A DNA stretch of 17,645 nt from JAQUCI01 sp964553255 (GCA_964553255.1 CAZKJS010000034.1:1-17645), one strand, 5' to 3'. Counted from the first letter of the stretch, positions 7,506 to 14,953 are shown. Notes: generated by a model from the sequence alone, not told the origin. Translations and numbers: made by a program.

Positions 7506-8174
7506 ATGATATATCTGATAACTTTTATGGAAGGGGTAATTACTTTTATATCACCCTGTTTATTACCGATGTTGCCATTATATATTCTCTACTTTACTGG
7601 TGATGATCAAAACAGATCAAAACAATCTGTTTTATTTAAGGCACTTACATTTGTTTTAGGGTTTACGATCGTGTTTACCTTACTTGGTGCATTTGCTGGA
7701 ACGATTGGGGTATATTTAATGGTCTATCAGTACTACCTGAATATTATTTTAGGTAGTATTGTAATCTTGTTTGGTTTGAATATATTGGGTGTTATTAAGA
7801 TAAAGGGATTTACATTAAACAATTCATTTAAACCAAAGCAGAATATGAGCTATTTAAAAACACTACTATTTGGTATGGTATTTGCGTTAGGGTGGACACC
7901 ATGCGTTGGTGCTTTCCTTGGTTCTGCTCTGTTATTAGCATCTCAACAGGCTTCGGTAGTTAAAGGGATGCTGATGTTACTATTGTATTCACTTGGACTT
8001 GGAATACCTTTTGTATTAAGTGCGGTATTAATTGATCAAATGAAAAATACATTTGTTTTATTAAAGAAAAACCTTGTTTTAATAAACAAGATTAGTGGTA
8101 TTTTTCTGATCATTATGGGTATTTTAATGATAACGGGGATTATGAGTCGACTACTTACATTGTTAAGTTTTTAG
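7506..8174 (+). CDS. ccdA: CcdA/DsbD-type transmembrane thiol-disulfide reductant carrier
   Basis: CcdA passes reducing equivalents from cytoplasmic thioredoxin across the membrane to extracytoplasmic thiol proteins. The 222-residue protein has about six hydrophobic helices in two related halves. Each half carries the conserved cysteine in a proline-rich turn, SPCLLPMLP (Cys18) and GWTPCVGAF (Cys133), the pair that forms the shuttling disulfide. Size and motifs match stand-alone CcdA, without the extra periplasmic domains of DsbD. GAAGGTAG (7489-7496), overlapping the end of the upstream gene, is a modest ribosome-binding site. A TlpA/ResA-like thioredoxin, its likely partner, follows after nine bases. 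No c-type cytochrome gene is nearby, so a general disulfide-reducing role is as likely as cytochrome c maturation. Confidence 0.88.
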   Translation: MIYLITFMEGVITFISPCLLPMLPLYILYFTGDDQNRSKQSVLFKALTFVLGFTIVFTLLGAFAGTIGVYLMVYQYYLNIILGSIVILFGLNILGVIKIKGFTLNNSFKPKQNMSYLKTLLFGMVFALGWTPCVGAFLGSALLLASQQASVVKGMLMLLLYSLGLGIPFVLSAVLIDQMKNTFVLLKKNLVLINKISGIFLIIMGILMITGIMSRLLTLLSF

Positions 8175-8183
8175 GAGATTGAT

Positions 8184-8738
8184 ATGAAAAATAAAAAGAT
8201 ATGGGTGTATGTGATCGTATTGTTAGCTTTTGTTGGTATCAACAAACTTGTATATGATTACTTAAACACCAATTATAAAGATAATAATCAATTAATCGTT
8301 GATGAAACAGCTAGTGAAGTTAATCCAGCGCCAGACTTTTTAGTTAAAGATGTTAATGGCTATAATGTTAGGTTATCAAATAGTTATGGTAAACCGATAA
8401 TCCTTAATTTCTGGGCTAGTTGGTGTACTAATTGTGCAGAACAACTTGAAGAAATGCAACGCCTATATGATCATTATCAAGATGATGTGGTATTTTTCAT
8501 GGTAAACGTCACTGATGGTAAAAAAGAGACAACAACCAAAGCTAAAACATATATCAATGACAATGGCTATACTTTCCCGGTATATTTTGATATTAATAGT
8601 GAAGCAGCGATTGCCTATCGCGCATCCGCAATACCAATTACCTTTCTAATTGATCAACAAGGTAATCTTGTTAGTTATGGTAAAGGTATATTAAGTGAGG
8701 ATATCATTAGTTTCAATATTGATAAGTTGATGGAATAA
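8184..8738 (+). CDS. Membrane-anchored TlpA/ResA-like thioredoxin
   Basis: This 184-residue extracytoplasmic thioredoxin-fold protein has an uncleaved N-terminal anchor helix (about 6-24) without a lipobox. The redoxin domain runs from about 48 to 182. It starts APDFLVKDVNGYNVRLSNSYGKP and holds the active site FWASWCTNC, with Cys81 and Cys84 as the CxxC pair. The cis-proline loop is AIPITFLID (Pro151). These are the hallmarks of TlpA/ResA/StoA-type reductases, which receive electrons from CcdA and reduce disulfides outside the cell. AGGAG at 8173-8177 precedes the ATG. The gene begins nine bases after ccdA, so both are surely co-expressed. Its client protein cannot be read from the sequence; the small CxxC membrane protein upstream is a candidate. 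Confidence 0.9.
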   Translation: MKNKKIWVYVIVLLAFVGINKLVYDYLNTNYKDNNQLIVDETASEVNPAPDFLVKDVNGYNVRLSNSYGKPIILNFWASWCTNCAEQLEEMQRLYDHYQDDVVFFMVNVTDGKKETTTKAKTYINDNGYTFPVYFDINSEAAIAYRASAIPITFLIDQQGNLVSYGKGILSEDIISFNIDKLME

Positions 8739-8764
8739 TATTTTGTTTATTTCTCACAAAATAT
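8738..8764. repeat. 9-bp inverted repeat over the ecfA1 promoter
   Basis: ATATTTTGT (8738-8746) and ACAAAATAT (8756-8764) form a perfect dyad with a nine-base spacer. It covers the -35 box and stops three bases before the -10. No T-run follows, so an operator is more likely than a terminator. Confidence 0.5.
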
Positions 8765-8772
8765 AGTATAAT
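8743..8772 (+). promoter_or_regulatory. Promoter of the ecfA1-ecfA2-ecfT-truA operon
   Basis: TTGTTT (8743-8748) and a perfect TATAAT (8767-8772) are 18 bases apart. Transcription would start near 8779, only about 16 bases before the GTG start. The ribosome-binding site GAGGTGA (8784-8790) would still lie in the short leader. Confidence 0.6.
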
Positions 8773-8794
8773 AAGGTGACTTTGAGGTGAGAAA

Positions 8795-9622
8795 GTGCAT
8801 ATTTTAGAAATTAAAGACTTAACCTTTTCTTATGATGATCAAAGTGATGCCGTTAGTGAGGCATCTTTCACTGTAGAAAAAGGTAGTTATACAACGATCA
8901 TTGGTCAAAATGGTAGTGGAAAATCTACGATCGCCAAGTTAATCATTGGTTTACTTGAAAAGAAAAGCGGAACGATCATTGTTGATGGGATAGAACTTAC
9001 GCTTGCGTCAGTTGATCAAATAAGACAAAAAGTAGGAATAGTTTTCCAGAATCCAGATAATCAATTCATCGGTGCTACGGTTCGTGATGATATTGCGTTT
9101 GGACTTGAAAATCATTGTGTTGCTCCTGAGTTAATGGATGAGATCATTGAAAGCTTTGCTAAAGAAGTTAACATGATTGATTATTTGAATCATGAACCAA
9201 CAAAACTATCCGGTGGTCAAAAACAAAGAGTTGCGATTGCTGGGGTTTTAGCTATGGCGCCAGATATCATTATTTTTGATGAAGCAACAAGTATGCTTGA
9301 TCCGCAAGGAAAAAGTGAGATTAATGATTTGATTGATAAGATTCATGAAGAAAATGATATGACCATCATTTCTATTACTCACGATATTGAAGAAGTGGTT
9401 CACAGTGATCATGTTATTGTTTTATCTGATGGTAAAGTTGCGATGGAAGGTAGCCCTGATGAGGTTTTGAAAAGGGAAAAGGAATTGTTAAGATTAAGTC
9501 TTGATACTCCTTTTACGTATAAATTCAATCAAGCTTTAGCTAATTTAGGCATTTCGCTTAATGAAATGGTTCATATGGAAAGGTTGGTGGATGAGCTATG
9601 GCAATCAGTTTCAAAGAAGTAG
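8795..9622 (+). CDS. ecfA1: ECF transporter ATPase EcfA1
   Basis: One of two ATPases of the energy-coupling factor module that drives uptake of vitamins and trace nutrients through interchangeable S components encoded elsewhere. Walker A GQNGSGKS is at 37-44, the signature LSGGQ at 138-142, Walker B DIIIFDE at 157-163 and the H-loop His at 196. The Q-loop region FQNPDNQFIGATVRDDIAFG (84-103) is typical of EcfA1/CbiO proteins. The start is GTG at 8795, supported by GAGGTGA five bases upstream. Length 275 is normal. It overlaps ecfA2 by 25 bases and heads the conserved ecfA1-ecfA2-ecfT-truA string. No S component occurs in the window, as expected for a shared (group II) module. Confidence 0.93.
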   Translation: MHILEIKDLTFSYDDQSDAVSEASFTVEKGSYTTIIGQNGSGKSTIAKLIIGLLEKKSGTIIVDGIELTLASVDQIRQKVGIVFQNPDNQFIGATVRDDIAFGLENHCVAPELMDEIIESFAKEVNMIDYLNHEPTKLSGGQKQRVAIAGVLAMAPDIIIFDEATSMLDPQGKSEINDLIDKIHEENDMTIISITHDIEEVVHSDHVIVLSDGKVAMEGSPDEVLKREKELLRLSLDTPFTYKFNQALANLGISLNEMVHMERLVDELWQSVSKK

Positions 9623-10452
9623 CTTATACTTATTCACCAGATACACCATTTTCCTATGAAGCACTAAGTGGTGTTGATGTAAACTTTCAAGAAGGTAGGA
9701 TCACTGCGATCATAGGAAGCACTGGTAGCGGTAAGACGACTTTAGTGCAACATCTTAATGCATTATTACTTCCAACAGCAGGTGAGATTCAAATCTATGA
9801 TCGTAAGATTGTTGCTCATAAAGAAGTGAAGGAACTAAAGAAACTAAGACAAACTGTTGGTTTGGTTTTTCAGTTTCCTGAATATCAATTATTTGAAGAG
9901 ACTATAATAAAAGATGTTAGTTTTGGTCCCTTAAATTTTGGTGTAACAAATGAATTGGCAATCAAACGTAGTCAAGCAATGTTAAGATTGGTAGGGATCG
10001 ATGAGAGTTATGATCAACGTTCTCCTCTTGAATTGTCAGGCGGTCAAAAACGTAAAGTAGCTATTGCTGGTATTTTAGCTATTGATCCAAGACTACTTGT
10101 CTTAGATGAACCAGTTGCAGGTCTTGATCCTCAATCAGCAAAGATGATGATGGAACTTTTTAGTGAGTTAAATCGTAAATATAATAAGACAGTATTAATT
10201 GTGACCCACAACATGGAGCACGTTTTAAATTATTGTGATGATGTTGTAGTCATGGATAAAGGTAAAGTGATCAGACACTTACAAACTAAAGATTTCTTTA
10301 AAGACGACCAATTACTTGATGAGTTAAAGATTGCTCCACCTTCAATCATCAAACTTAGAAGGGCTCTCAAGGCTAAGGGATTGTTACTTGATGAAAATTT
10401 TTTAACGATTGATGAACTAGCGAATGCAGTCGTAACGGCGGTATCACAATGA
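9598..10452 (+). CDS. ecfA2: ECF transporter ATPase EcfA2
   Basis: Second ATPase of the ECF module, forming a heterodimer with EcfA1 on the membrane protein EcfT. Walker A GSTGSGKT is at 40-47, the Q-loop FQFPEYQLFEETIIKDVSFGP at 91-111, the signature LSGGQ at 146-150, Walker B LLVLDE at 166-171 and the H-loop His at 204. The FPEYQLFEETI segment distinguishes EcfA2-type from EcfA1-type proteins. The start lies inside the end of ecfA1, with GGTGG (9586-9590) as a modest ribosome-binding site, so translation is probably coupled. The 284-residue length fits. Its TGA stop overlaps the ATG of ecfT. Confidence 0.93.
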   Translation: MAISFKEVAYTYSPDTPFSYEALSGVDVNFQEGRITAIIGSTGSGKTTLVQHLNALLLPTAGEIQIYDRKIVAHKEVKELKKLRQTVGLVFQFPEYQLFEETIIKDVSFGPLNFGVTNELAIKRSQAMLRLVGIDESYDQRSPLELSGGQKRKVAIAGILAIDPRLLVLDEPVAGLDPQSAKMMMELFSELNRKYNKTVLIVTHNMEHVLNYCDDVVVMDKGKVIRHLQTKDFFKDDQLLDELKIAPPSIIKLRRALKAKGLLLDENFLTIDELANAVVTAVSQ

Positions 10453-11249
10453 ATAACATAGCATTAGGTCGTTACATACCAGGTGATAGTTTACTTCATC
10501 GATTAGATCCGCGAATAAAGATTGGTTGTATGATGTTACTTTTAATAGCCATTTTTGTACCAGCAGATTTCTATGGATATTTTGTGATTGGTACTATTGC
10601 ATTATTGGCATTAAATAACGCCAAGTTAAAACTGGGTTTTGTAATAAAAGCACTTAGACCAATGATGGTAATGATGATCATGTTGATGATCATTAATGTT
10701 TTGGTAGTTAAGACAGGATATGTATTAATGAATCTTTGGGGCCTTGAAATTTATTCAGGAGCAGTTTTTCAAACACTATACATCTTTATTCGATTGGTAT
10801 TAATGATATTAATAACAACAATATTGACAGCCACTACCAAACCATTAGATCTAACGCTAGGAATAGAAGACTTACTTTCACCGTTTGTGCGTTTTAAAGT
10901 TCCAGCTCATGAAATTGCGATGATGATATCAATAGCGATCCGCTTTATTCCAACTTTGATTGAGGAAACACAAAGGATAATGAAAGCGCAAGCATCACGT
11001 GGTGTTGATTTGAAAGAAGGAAAATTCAAAGAAAAGATCATGGCGATTTTGTCATTGATCGTACCGTTATTTGTTTCTAGCTTTCAACGCGCTGAAGAAT
11101 TAGCTAATGCTATGGAAGCTCGTGGTTATGTTCCGGATGCTAAAAGAACAAGATATAAACAGTTAAAGATAAGATTAACGGATGTTATTGTTATGATAAT
11201 GATAACATTAGTATTGATAGCACTTATCTTTTTGGCAGCAATGATATGA
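10449..11249 (+). CDS. ecfT: ECF transporter transmembrane coupling protein EcfT
   Basis: EcfT links the two ATPases to the substrate-binding S components in the membrane. The protein has 266 residues with about five hydrophobic helices, near 25-58, 66-90, 105-130, 155-172 and 243-265. Two long cytoplasmic coupling helices each carry the short Ala-Arg-Gly-type motif that docks on the ATPases: ASRG at 182-185 and EARG at 223-226. The N-terminal LDPRIKIG (19-26) is also characteristic. Both junctions are ATGA overlaps, with ecfA2 upstream and truA downstream, showing tight translational coupling. Confidence 0.93.
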   Translation: MNNIALGRYIPGDSLLHRLDPRIKIGCMMLLLIAIFVPADFYGYFVIGTIALLALNNAKLKLGFVIKALRPMMVMMIMLMIINVLVVKTGYVLMNLWGLEIYSGAVFQTLYIFIRLVLMILITTILTATTKPLDLTLGIEDLLSPFVRFKVPAHEIAMMISIAIRFIPTLIEETQRIMKAQASRGVDLKEGKFKEKIMAILSLIVPLFVSSFQRAEELANAMEARGYVPDAKRTRYKQLKIRLTDVIVMIMITLVLIALIFLAAMI

Positions 11250-11980
11250 AAAGATACAAAGTGATAGTAAGTTATGATGGTACTAATTATCATGGATGGC
11301 AAGTTCAAGACAAGCATATTACAGTACAAGAAATAATAGAAAAGGTGTTATCAAAGATCAATGATAAACCAATAAAGATCGTAGCTAGTGGTAGAACGGA
11401 TCAACATGTTCATGCATTAAATCAAGTATTTCATTTTGATTCAAGTTTAATGATGAACCCTACGCAATGGCAGAAAGCTATTAATCGTTATTTACCAGCT
11501 GATATCTATATTAAAAAAGTTGAAGCAGTTAATGATGATTTTCATGCCCGCTATAACGTTATTGCTAAAAAATATGAATATTATCTTAATATGGGTGAAT
11601 ATGATCTATTTAGTCATAATCACATCTATCAGTTAAATAGGTTTCTTGATATTGATACTATGAAAGAAACAGCGATTATCTTTAGAGGAACACATGACTT
11701 TAGTAGTTTTTGTCAGAATAGTCTTGAAGAAACCCCCAATCAAATTAGGACGATCACTAATATTCAAATTGAAGTGACAGAGAATATTGTTAAGTTTGTG
11801 TTTGTTGGTGATGGCTTTTTACGATATATGGTTAGGATGATAGTGGGAACGCTTATTGAGGTTGGTAAAAAGCGTTTAACTAAAACTGATGTAAAACAAA
11901 TGCTTGATGCTTGTGATAAAACGGTATGTCATTATAAAGCAAAACCAGAAGGGCTATATTTAAGCGAGGTATACTATTAA
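11246..11980 (+). CDS. truA: tRNA pseudouridine(38-40) synthase TruA
   Basis: TruA converts uridines 38-40 in the anticodon arm of many tRNAs to pseudouridine. The 244-residue protein opens with the family pattern YKVIVSYDGTNYHGWQVQ (4-21). The catalytic loop is SGRTDQHVHALNQ with the nucleophile Asp at 52. Downstream, GTHDFSSFC, FLRYMVRMIVGTLIEVG and the C-terminal PEGLYLSEVYY are also diagnostic. In most TruA proteins the residues after Asp are Ala-Gly or Lys-Gly; here they are Gln-His, a mild oddity that leaves the aspartate intact. It is coupled to ecfT by an ATGA overlap. In many Firmicutes rplM-rpsI follow directly, but here an ABC importer lies between. Confidence 0.93.
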   Translation: MKRYKVIVSYDGTNYHGWQVQDKHITVQEIIEKVLSKINDKPIKIVASGRTDQHVHALNQVFHFDSSLMMNPTQWQKAINRYLPADIYIKKVEAVNDDFHARYNVIAKKYEYYLNMGEYDLFSHNHIYQLNRFLDIDTMKETAIIFRGTHDFSSFCQNSLEETPNQIRTITNIQIEVTENIVKFVFVGDGFLRYMVRMIVGTLIEVGKKRLTKTDVKQMLDACDKTVCHYKAKPEGLYLSEVYY

Positions 11981-12000
11981 AATGTAAAATTTACATTTTA
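11978..12000. repeat. Perfect palindrome at the truA stop codon
   Basis: TAAAATGTAAA (11978-11988) and TTTACATTTTA (11990-12000) are perfect 11-bp arms around a single A. The palindrome includes the truA TAA stop. It could be a weak AT-rich terminator or an operator for the promoter that starts 13 bases further on. No T run follows it. Confidence 0.5.
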
Positions 12001-12012
12001 TTCAGAAAATAC

Positions 12013-12041
12013 TTGCAATGTTTTTTCATGTATGTTACATT
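12013..12041 (+). promoter_or_regulatory. Promoter of the tyrosine-leader/ABC importer operon
   Basis: TTGCAA (12013-12018) and TACATT (12036-12041) are 17 bases apart. An extended -10 TG (12033-12034) lies one base before TACATT. Transcription would start near 12048, so the leader ORF begins close to the 5' end. A dyad overlaps the -10: TTTTTTCA (12021-12028) with TGAAAAAA (12042-12049), and TGTA (12029-12032) with TACA (12036-12039). Confidence 0.55.
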
Positions 12042-12065
12042 TGAAAAAAGGTAAATGGTGAATTT

Positions 12066-12131
12066 ATGAAGGATTCTCGATCTTTGATCAAGACTAGCTC
12101 TGTGAACTATTATTATTTTTATTATAGTTAA
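12066..12131 (+). CDS. Tyrosine-rich attenuator leader peptide
   Basis: A 21-codon ORF runs from ATG to TAA and its last nine residues read VNYYYFYYS. Five of the last seven residues are Tyr, all TAT codons, plus one Phe. GGTGA (12057-12061) and AAAAGG (12046-12051) are modest ribosome-binding sequences. The short length, the clustered codons of one amino acid, the position between a promoter and a terminator, and the downstream aromatic-type ABC importer match the form of leader peptides such as PheL or TrpL, which sense charged tRNA by ribosome stalling. The peptide itself needs no function. The run TATTATTAT could be chance in AT-rich DNA, but the RNA pairings that follow argue against that. 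Confidence 0.7.
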   Translation: MKDSRSLIKTSSVNYYYFYYS

Positions 12132-12235
12132 TGCGGTTAATATCTTTGTGGATATTGGCCATTTTATCTTGGTAAATCTACAAAGGTTCGCACGCTTATT
12201 GACATATAGACCATGTAGATTTACATGGTTTTTTT
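12132..12235 (+). promoter_or_regulatory. Leader attenuator with alternative RNA helices
   Basis: Two mutually exclusive folds are visible. Fold ON: 12135-12144 pairs with 12151-12160 (10 pairs, two G-U), freeing GTAAATCTACA (12172-12182) to pair perfectly with TGTAGATTTAC (12214-12224), which destroys the terminator. Fold OFF: 12142-12153 pairs with 12176-12187 (12 pairs, two G-U), extended by TGCG (12132-12135) with CGCA (12189-12192), which sequesters the antiterminator strand so that the terminator forms. A ribosome reaching the leader stop (12129-12131) would cover 12135-12144 and favour OFF. A ribosome stalled at the Tyr codons (from 12108) would leave it free and favour ON. The pairings are read directly; the ribosome logic is inference. 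Confidence 0.72.
12210..12235 (+). terminator. Attenuator terminator
   Basis: ACCATGTA (12210-12217) and TACATGGT (12222-12229) form an uninterrupted 8-bp stem with a four-base loop, followed by seven T (12229-12235). It stands 20 bases before the start codon of the importer gene. Its 5' arm and loop are shared with the antiterminator helix. Confidence 0.88.
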
Positions 12236-12255
12236 ATTTCAAAAGGAGAAAAAAT

Positions 12256-13233
12256 ATGAAAAAAATGATTATTTTAATCATCGCCACACTAATGCTGGCT
12301 GGCTGTACAAAACCAACAACCTCTGATAAACCAAAAGATGAAAAGTTTGTTATTGGTATCATTACCTGGGTTACTCTTCCAGCTCTTGATGCTGCAGTTG
12401 AAGGTATGATTGAAGAAGTTACAGCTCTAGTTGGTGAAGACAAAGTTACGTTCATTTTGAAAAACGCTAACGCCGATGAAAGTAGCGCACAACTTATTAG
12501 TAAGGATTTTGTTGATCAGAAGGTGGATTTGATCTACGCAGTAGCAACTCCTAGTTTAACAGCTACTTTTGGGGCAACTTTGGATAGTAAAACACCTATT
12601 ATCTTCTCAGCTGTTACTGATGCTGTTGCGGCAGGAGTAGTTGAAAGCAATGAAGTACCAAATACCAACGTTAGTGGTGTATCTGATGCTGCACCAATTC
12701 AAACGCAACTTAACTTGATCAAAGAGATCTTGCCAAATGCAAACAAGATTGGCATGCTTTATAATCTATCTGAAATAAATGGTAAGATTCAAGTGGATCA
12801 AGCAACTGAATTAGCAGCAGGTATGGGGCTTGAAGTTGTAGCTAAGGGCATATCACAGGATAGCGAGATAACATTAGCAGCTCAACAATTAGCAACCACG
12901 ACTGACGCGTTTTATATCATTACCGATAATAAGATCATTAGTTCAATCGCCACTGTTGTAAATCAAGCTAACAATTCTGGAATACCTGTTTTTGCGGCTG
13001 AAAGTGGTCAAATGGCAGCGGGTTTATTAGCATCTGATAGTTTAAGTTACTTCAATATGGGTAAACTTGCTGGAACTATGATCGTTAAAGTTTTAGTTGA
13101 TAAGGTTGATATCGCAACTTTACCAGTCGTTACTGAAGGAGCAACACAATTATTTGTAAGTAAAACGGTAGCTGATAGTCTAAACATTACATTACCGCAA
13201 TCGGTCTTAGACAGAGCAGAGATTATCGATTAG
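12256..13233 (+). CDS. ABC substrate-binding lipoprotein, TrpX-like (aromatic amino acid, probably tyrosine)
   Basis: This 325-residue extracytoplasmic receptor starts at ATG 12256, set by AAAAGGAG (12241-12248). An upstream in-frame ATG at 12148 would translate through the attenuator and is rejected. The signal peptide ends in the lipobox LAGC, with Cys17 as lipid anchor. The mature fold, with KFVIGIITWVTLPALDAAVEGM, YAVATPSLTATFGATL, IPIIFSAVTDAVAAG-like segments and IPVFAAESGQMAAGLLASDSL, matches the ABC_sub_bind (TrpX) family, whose members have been reported with Trp or Phe bound. The Tyr-rich leader upstream makes tyrosine the best guess, by inference. The permease and ATPase follow at +2 bases and with an 8-base overlap. 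Purine-nucleoside or sugar receptors of neighbouring families are less likely. Confidence 0.87.
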   Translation: MKKMIILIIATLMLAGCTKPTTSDKPKDEKFVIGIITWVTLPALDAAVEGMIEEVTALVGEDKVTFILKNANADESSAQLISKDFVDQKVDLIYAVATPSLTATFGATLDSKTPIIFSAVTDAVAAGVVESNEVPNTNVSGVSDAAPIQTQLNLIKEILPNANKIGMLYNLSEINGKIQVDQATELAAGMGLEVVAKGISQDSEITLAAQQLATTTDAFYIITDNKIISSIATVVNQANNSGIPVFAAESGQMAAGLLASDSLSYFNMGKLAGTMIVKVLVDKVDIATLPVVTEGATQLFVSKTVADSLNITLPQSVLDRAEIID

Positions 13234-13234
13234 T

Positions 13235-14143
13235 ATGATTGTCATTCTTGAGATCATCAATCAAGGATTGCTCTATGGTTTATTAGCCATGGGCGTTATG
13301 ATCAGTTACAAGATCCTTGATTTTGCCGATTTGAGTGTTGATGGTACCGTGCCGCTTGGTGGAGTCACTTGTGCTGTATTACTGATAAATGGCTTTAATC
13401 CAGTTATTGCCTTAGTAGGCGGATTAGTTGCTGGGATAGCCGCTGGATTAGTCACTGCACTCTTACATGTGAAGTTTAAATTAAGTGGGTTGCTTAGTGG
13501 AATACTTGTTATGAGTGGGCTTTATTCAATCAATTTACTCATAGCAGGATACACAGCGAGTTTACCATTATTTGCGTATAAAACAGTATTTAGTTTACCG
13601 AAGATAATCACCAGTATCGAATCACTTAGTCAGCGTGCTATTGTAAGGACAATGATTCATGGCTTAATCTTATTGGCTATAGTAATAACTACCAAAATAA
13701 TGATTGACATGTTTCTTAAAACAAAGCTTGGCTTTCTGATTCGAATAACTGGTGATAATCCCAAGTTAGTCACATCGCTTGGTCAAGATATCGGTAAAAT
13801 GAAGTTTATTGCATTAGCGATATCAAATGGTATTGTTGCTTTATTTGGAGCAGTATATGTGCAATATGCACAGGTTTATAATCTTAGTGTGGGTGGCGGA
13901 ATGATTGTTGTTGGATTAGCATCGGTGATCATGGGAGTAAGTGTCTTATCGAGTTTTAATAGACTTAAACTAACTACCATGGTCATCGTTGGCTCACTAC
14001 TATATCGTATCGCAATTGGTGTCGCTTTAAAGATAGGGGTACCAACATATTTTGAAAAATTAATTACAGTCATCTTGTTTGTAGTGACGATAGTTATTCA
14101 TAACAAGACACAATCAAAGAAAAGGACGGAAGATAATGCTTGA
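13235..14143 (+). CDS. ABC permease, TrpY-like
   Basis: This 302-residue membrane protein has about eight hydrophobic segments spread over its length, such as LLYGLLAMGVMISY, FNPVIALVGGLVAGIAAGLVTALL, LIHGLILLAIVITTKIMI and a C-terminal LITVILFVVTIVI. It belongs to the branched-chain amino acid/ribose type permease superfamily. The early LDFADLSVDGTVPLGG stretch and RITGDNPKLVTSLGQDIGKMK (cytoplasmic coupling region, about 168-190) are typical of partners of TrpX-like receptors. The start lies one base after the receptor stop, without a strong ribosome-binding site, so coupling is likely. It overlaps the ATPase gene by eight bases. The substrate is taken from context. Confidence 0.87.
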   Translation: MIVILEIINQGLLYGLLAMGVMISYKILDFADLSVDGTVPLGGVTCAVLLINGFNPVIALVGGLVAGIAAGLVTALLHVKFKLSGLLSGILVMSGLYSINLLIAGYTASLPLFAYKTVFSLPKIITSIESLSQRAIVRTMIHGLILLAIVITTKIMIDMFLKTKLGFLIRITGDNPKLVTSLGQDIGKMKFIALAISNGIVALFGAVYVQYAQVYNLSVGGGMIVVGLASVIMGVSVLSSFNRLKLTTMVIVGSLLYRIAIGVALKIGVPTYFEKLITVILFVVTIVIHNKTQSKKRTEDNA

Positions 14144-14933
14144 ATTAATTGATGTATCAAAAGTATTTAATCCTCATTCAGTTAATGAGCTTGCCTTATA
14201 CCACGGTTTAAACTTAAGGGTAAAAAAAGGTGAGTTTGTTACGATCATCGGTTCAAACGGTAGTGGAAAATCGACACTTTTTAATATGATATGTGGCACA
14301 ATGGCACCAGATAAAGGCGATATAAAACTTGATGGTAAAAGTATAACTAATGTTTTAGAGTATCAAAGATTAAAGCGGTTTGCTCGTATTTATCAAGATC
14401 CGCAAATTGGTACTGCTCCCTCATTGACAATACTAGAAAACTTGGTAATAGCTGATAATAAAAACAAGCCGTTTGATCTTACAAAAGCTGTTGATAGATC
14501 TAAGAAGGAGTATTTTATAAGTCTTCTACAAATGCTTAATCTTGGTTTAGAAGATAAACTTGATCAACAAGTTGATACATTATCTGGTGGCCAAAGACAA
14601 GCACTAGCGTTATTGATGGCTACCATTGGTAAACCTGAATTAATCCTTTTAGATGAACATACAGCAGCCTTAGATCCACAGACGAGTGAAAAGATAGCTA
14701 TGCTAACAGAGAAGATTGTAAAAAGTCAAAACGCTACAGCTTTAATGATAACCCATAATCTAAAACAAGCGTTAACCCTTGGTGATCGTTTATTAATGTT
14801 TCATAAGGGTAAAATTGTGCTAGACTTGGATGCGCTAACTAAAAGTAAGCTATCAGTTCAAAATCTCATTGAACATTTCACAAGACTTAATATGACAGAA
14901 GAACTGAGTGACGATATGGTTTTTTCCATGTAA
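14136..14933 (+). CDS. ABC ATPase, TrpZ-like
   Basis: ATPase of the aromatic-type importer, 265 residues. Walker A GSNGSGKS is at 39-46, the Q-loop YQDPQIGTAPSLTILENL at 86-103, the signature LSGGQ at 149-153, Walker B LILLDE at 169-174 and the H-loop His at 207. The YQDP.GTAPSLTI.ENL pattern is characteristic of the ATPases that accompany TrpX-like receptors. AAAGGA (14121-14126), inside the permease gene, is the ribosome-binding site. The gene ends the operon and is followed by a long perfect hairpin (14954-14995). Confidence 0.88.
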   Translation: MLELIDVSKVFNPHSVNELALYHGLNLRVKKGEFVTIIGSNGSGKSTLFNMICGTMAPDKGDIKLDGKSITNVLEYQRLKRFARIYQDPQIGTAPSLTILENLVIADNKNKPFDLTKAVDRSKKEYFISLLQMLNLGLEDKLDQQVDTLSGGQRQALALLMATIGKPELILLDEHTAALDPQTSEKIAMLTEKIVKSQNATALMITHNLKQALTLGDRLLMFHKGKIVLDLDALTKSKLSVQNLIEHFTRLNMTEELSDDMVFSM

Positions 14934-14953
14934 CCCTTATGATCAATGATATA

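Noticed and set aside
12148..12255. N-terminal extension of the TrpX-like lipoprotein to ATG 12148
   Set aside because: It would translate through the attenuator hairpins and terminator, place 36 charged and aromatic residues before a perfect lipoprotein signal peptide, and ignore the AAAAGGAG site before ATG 12256.
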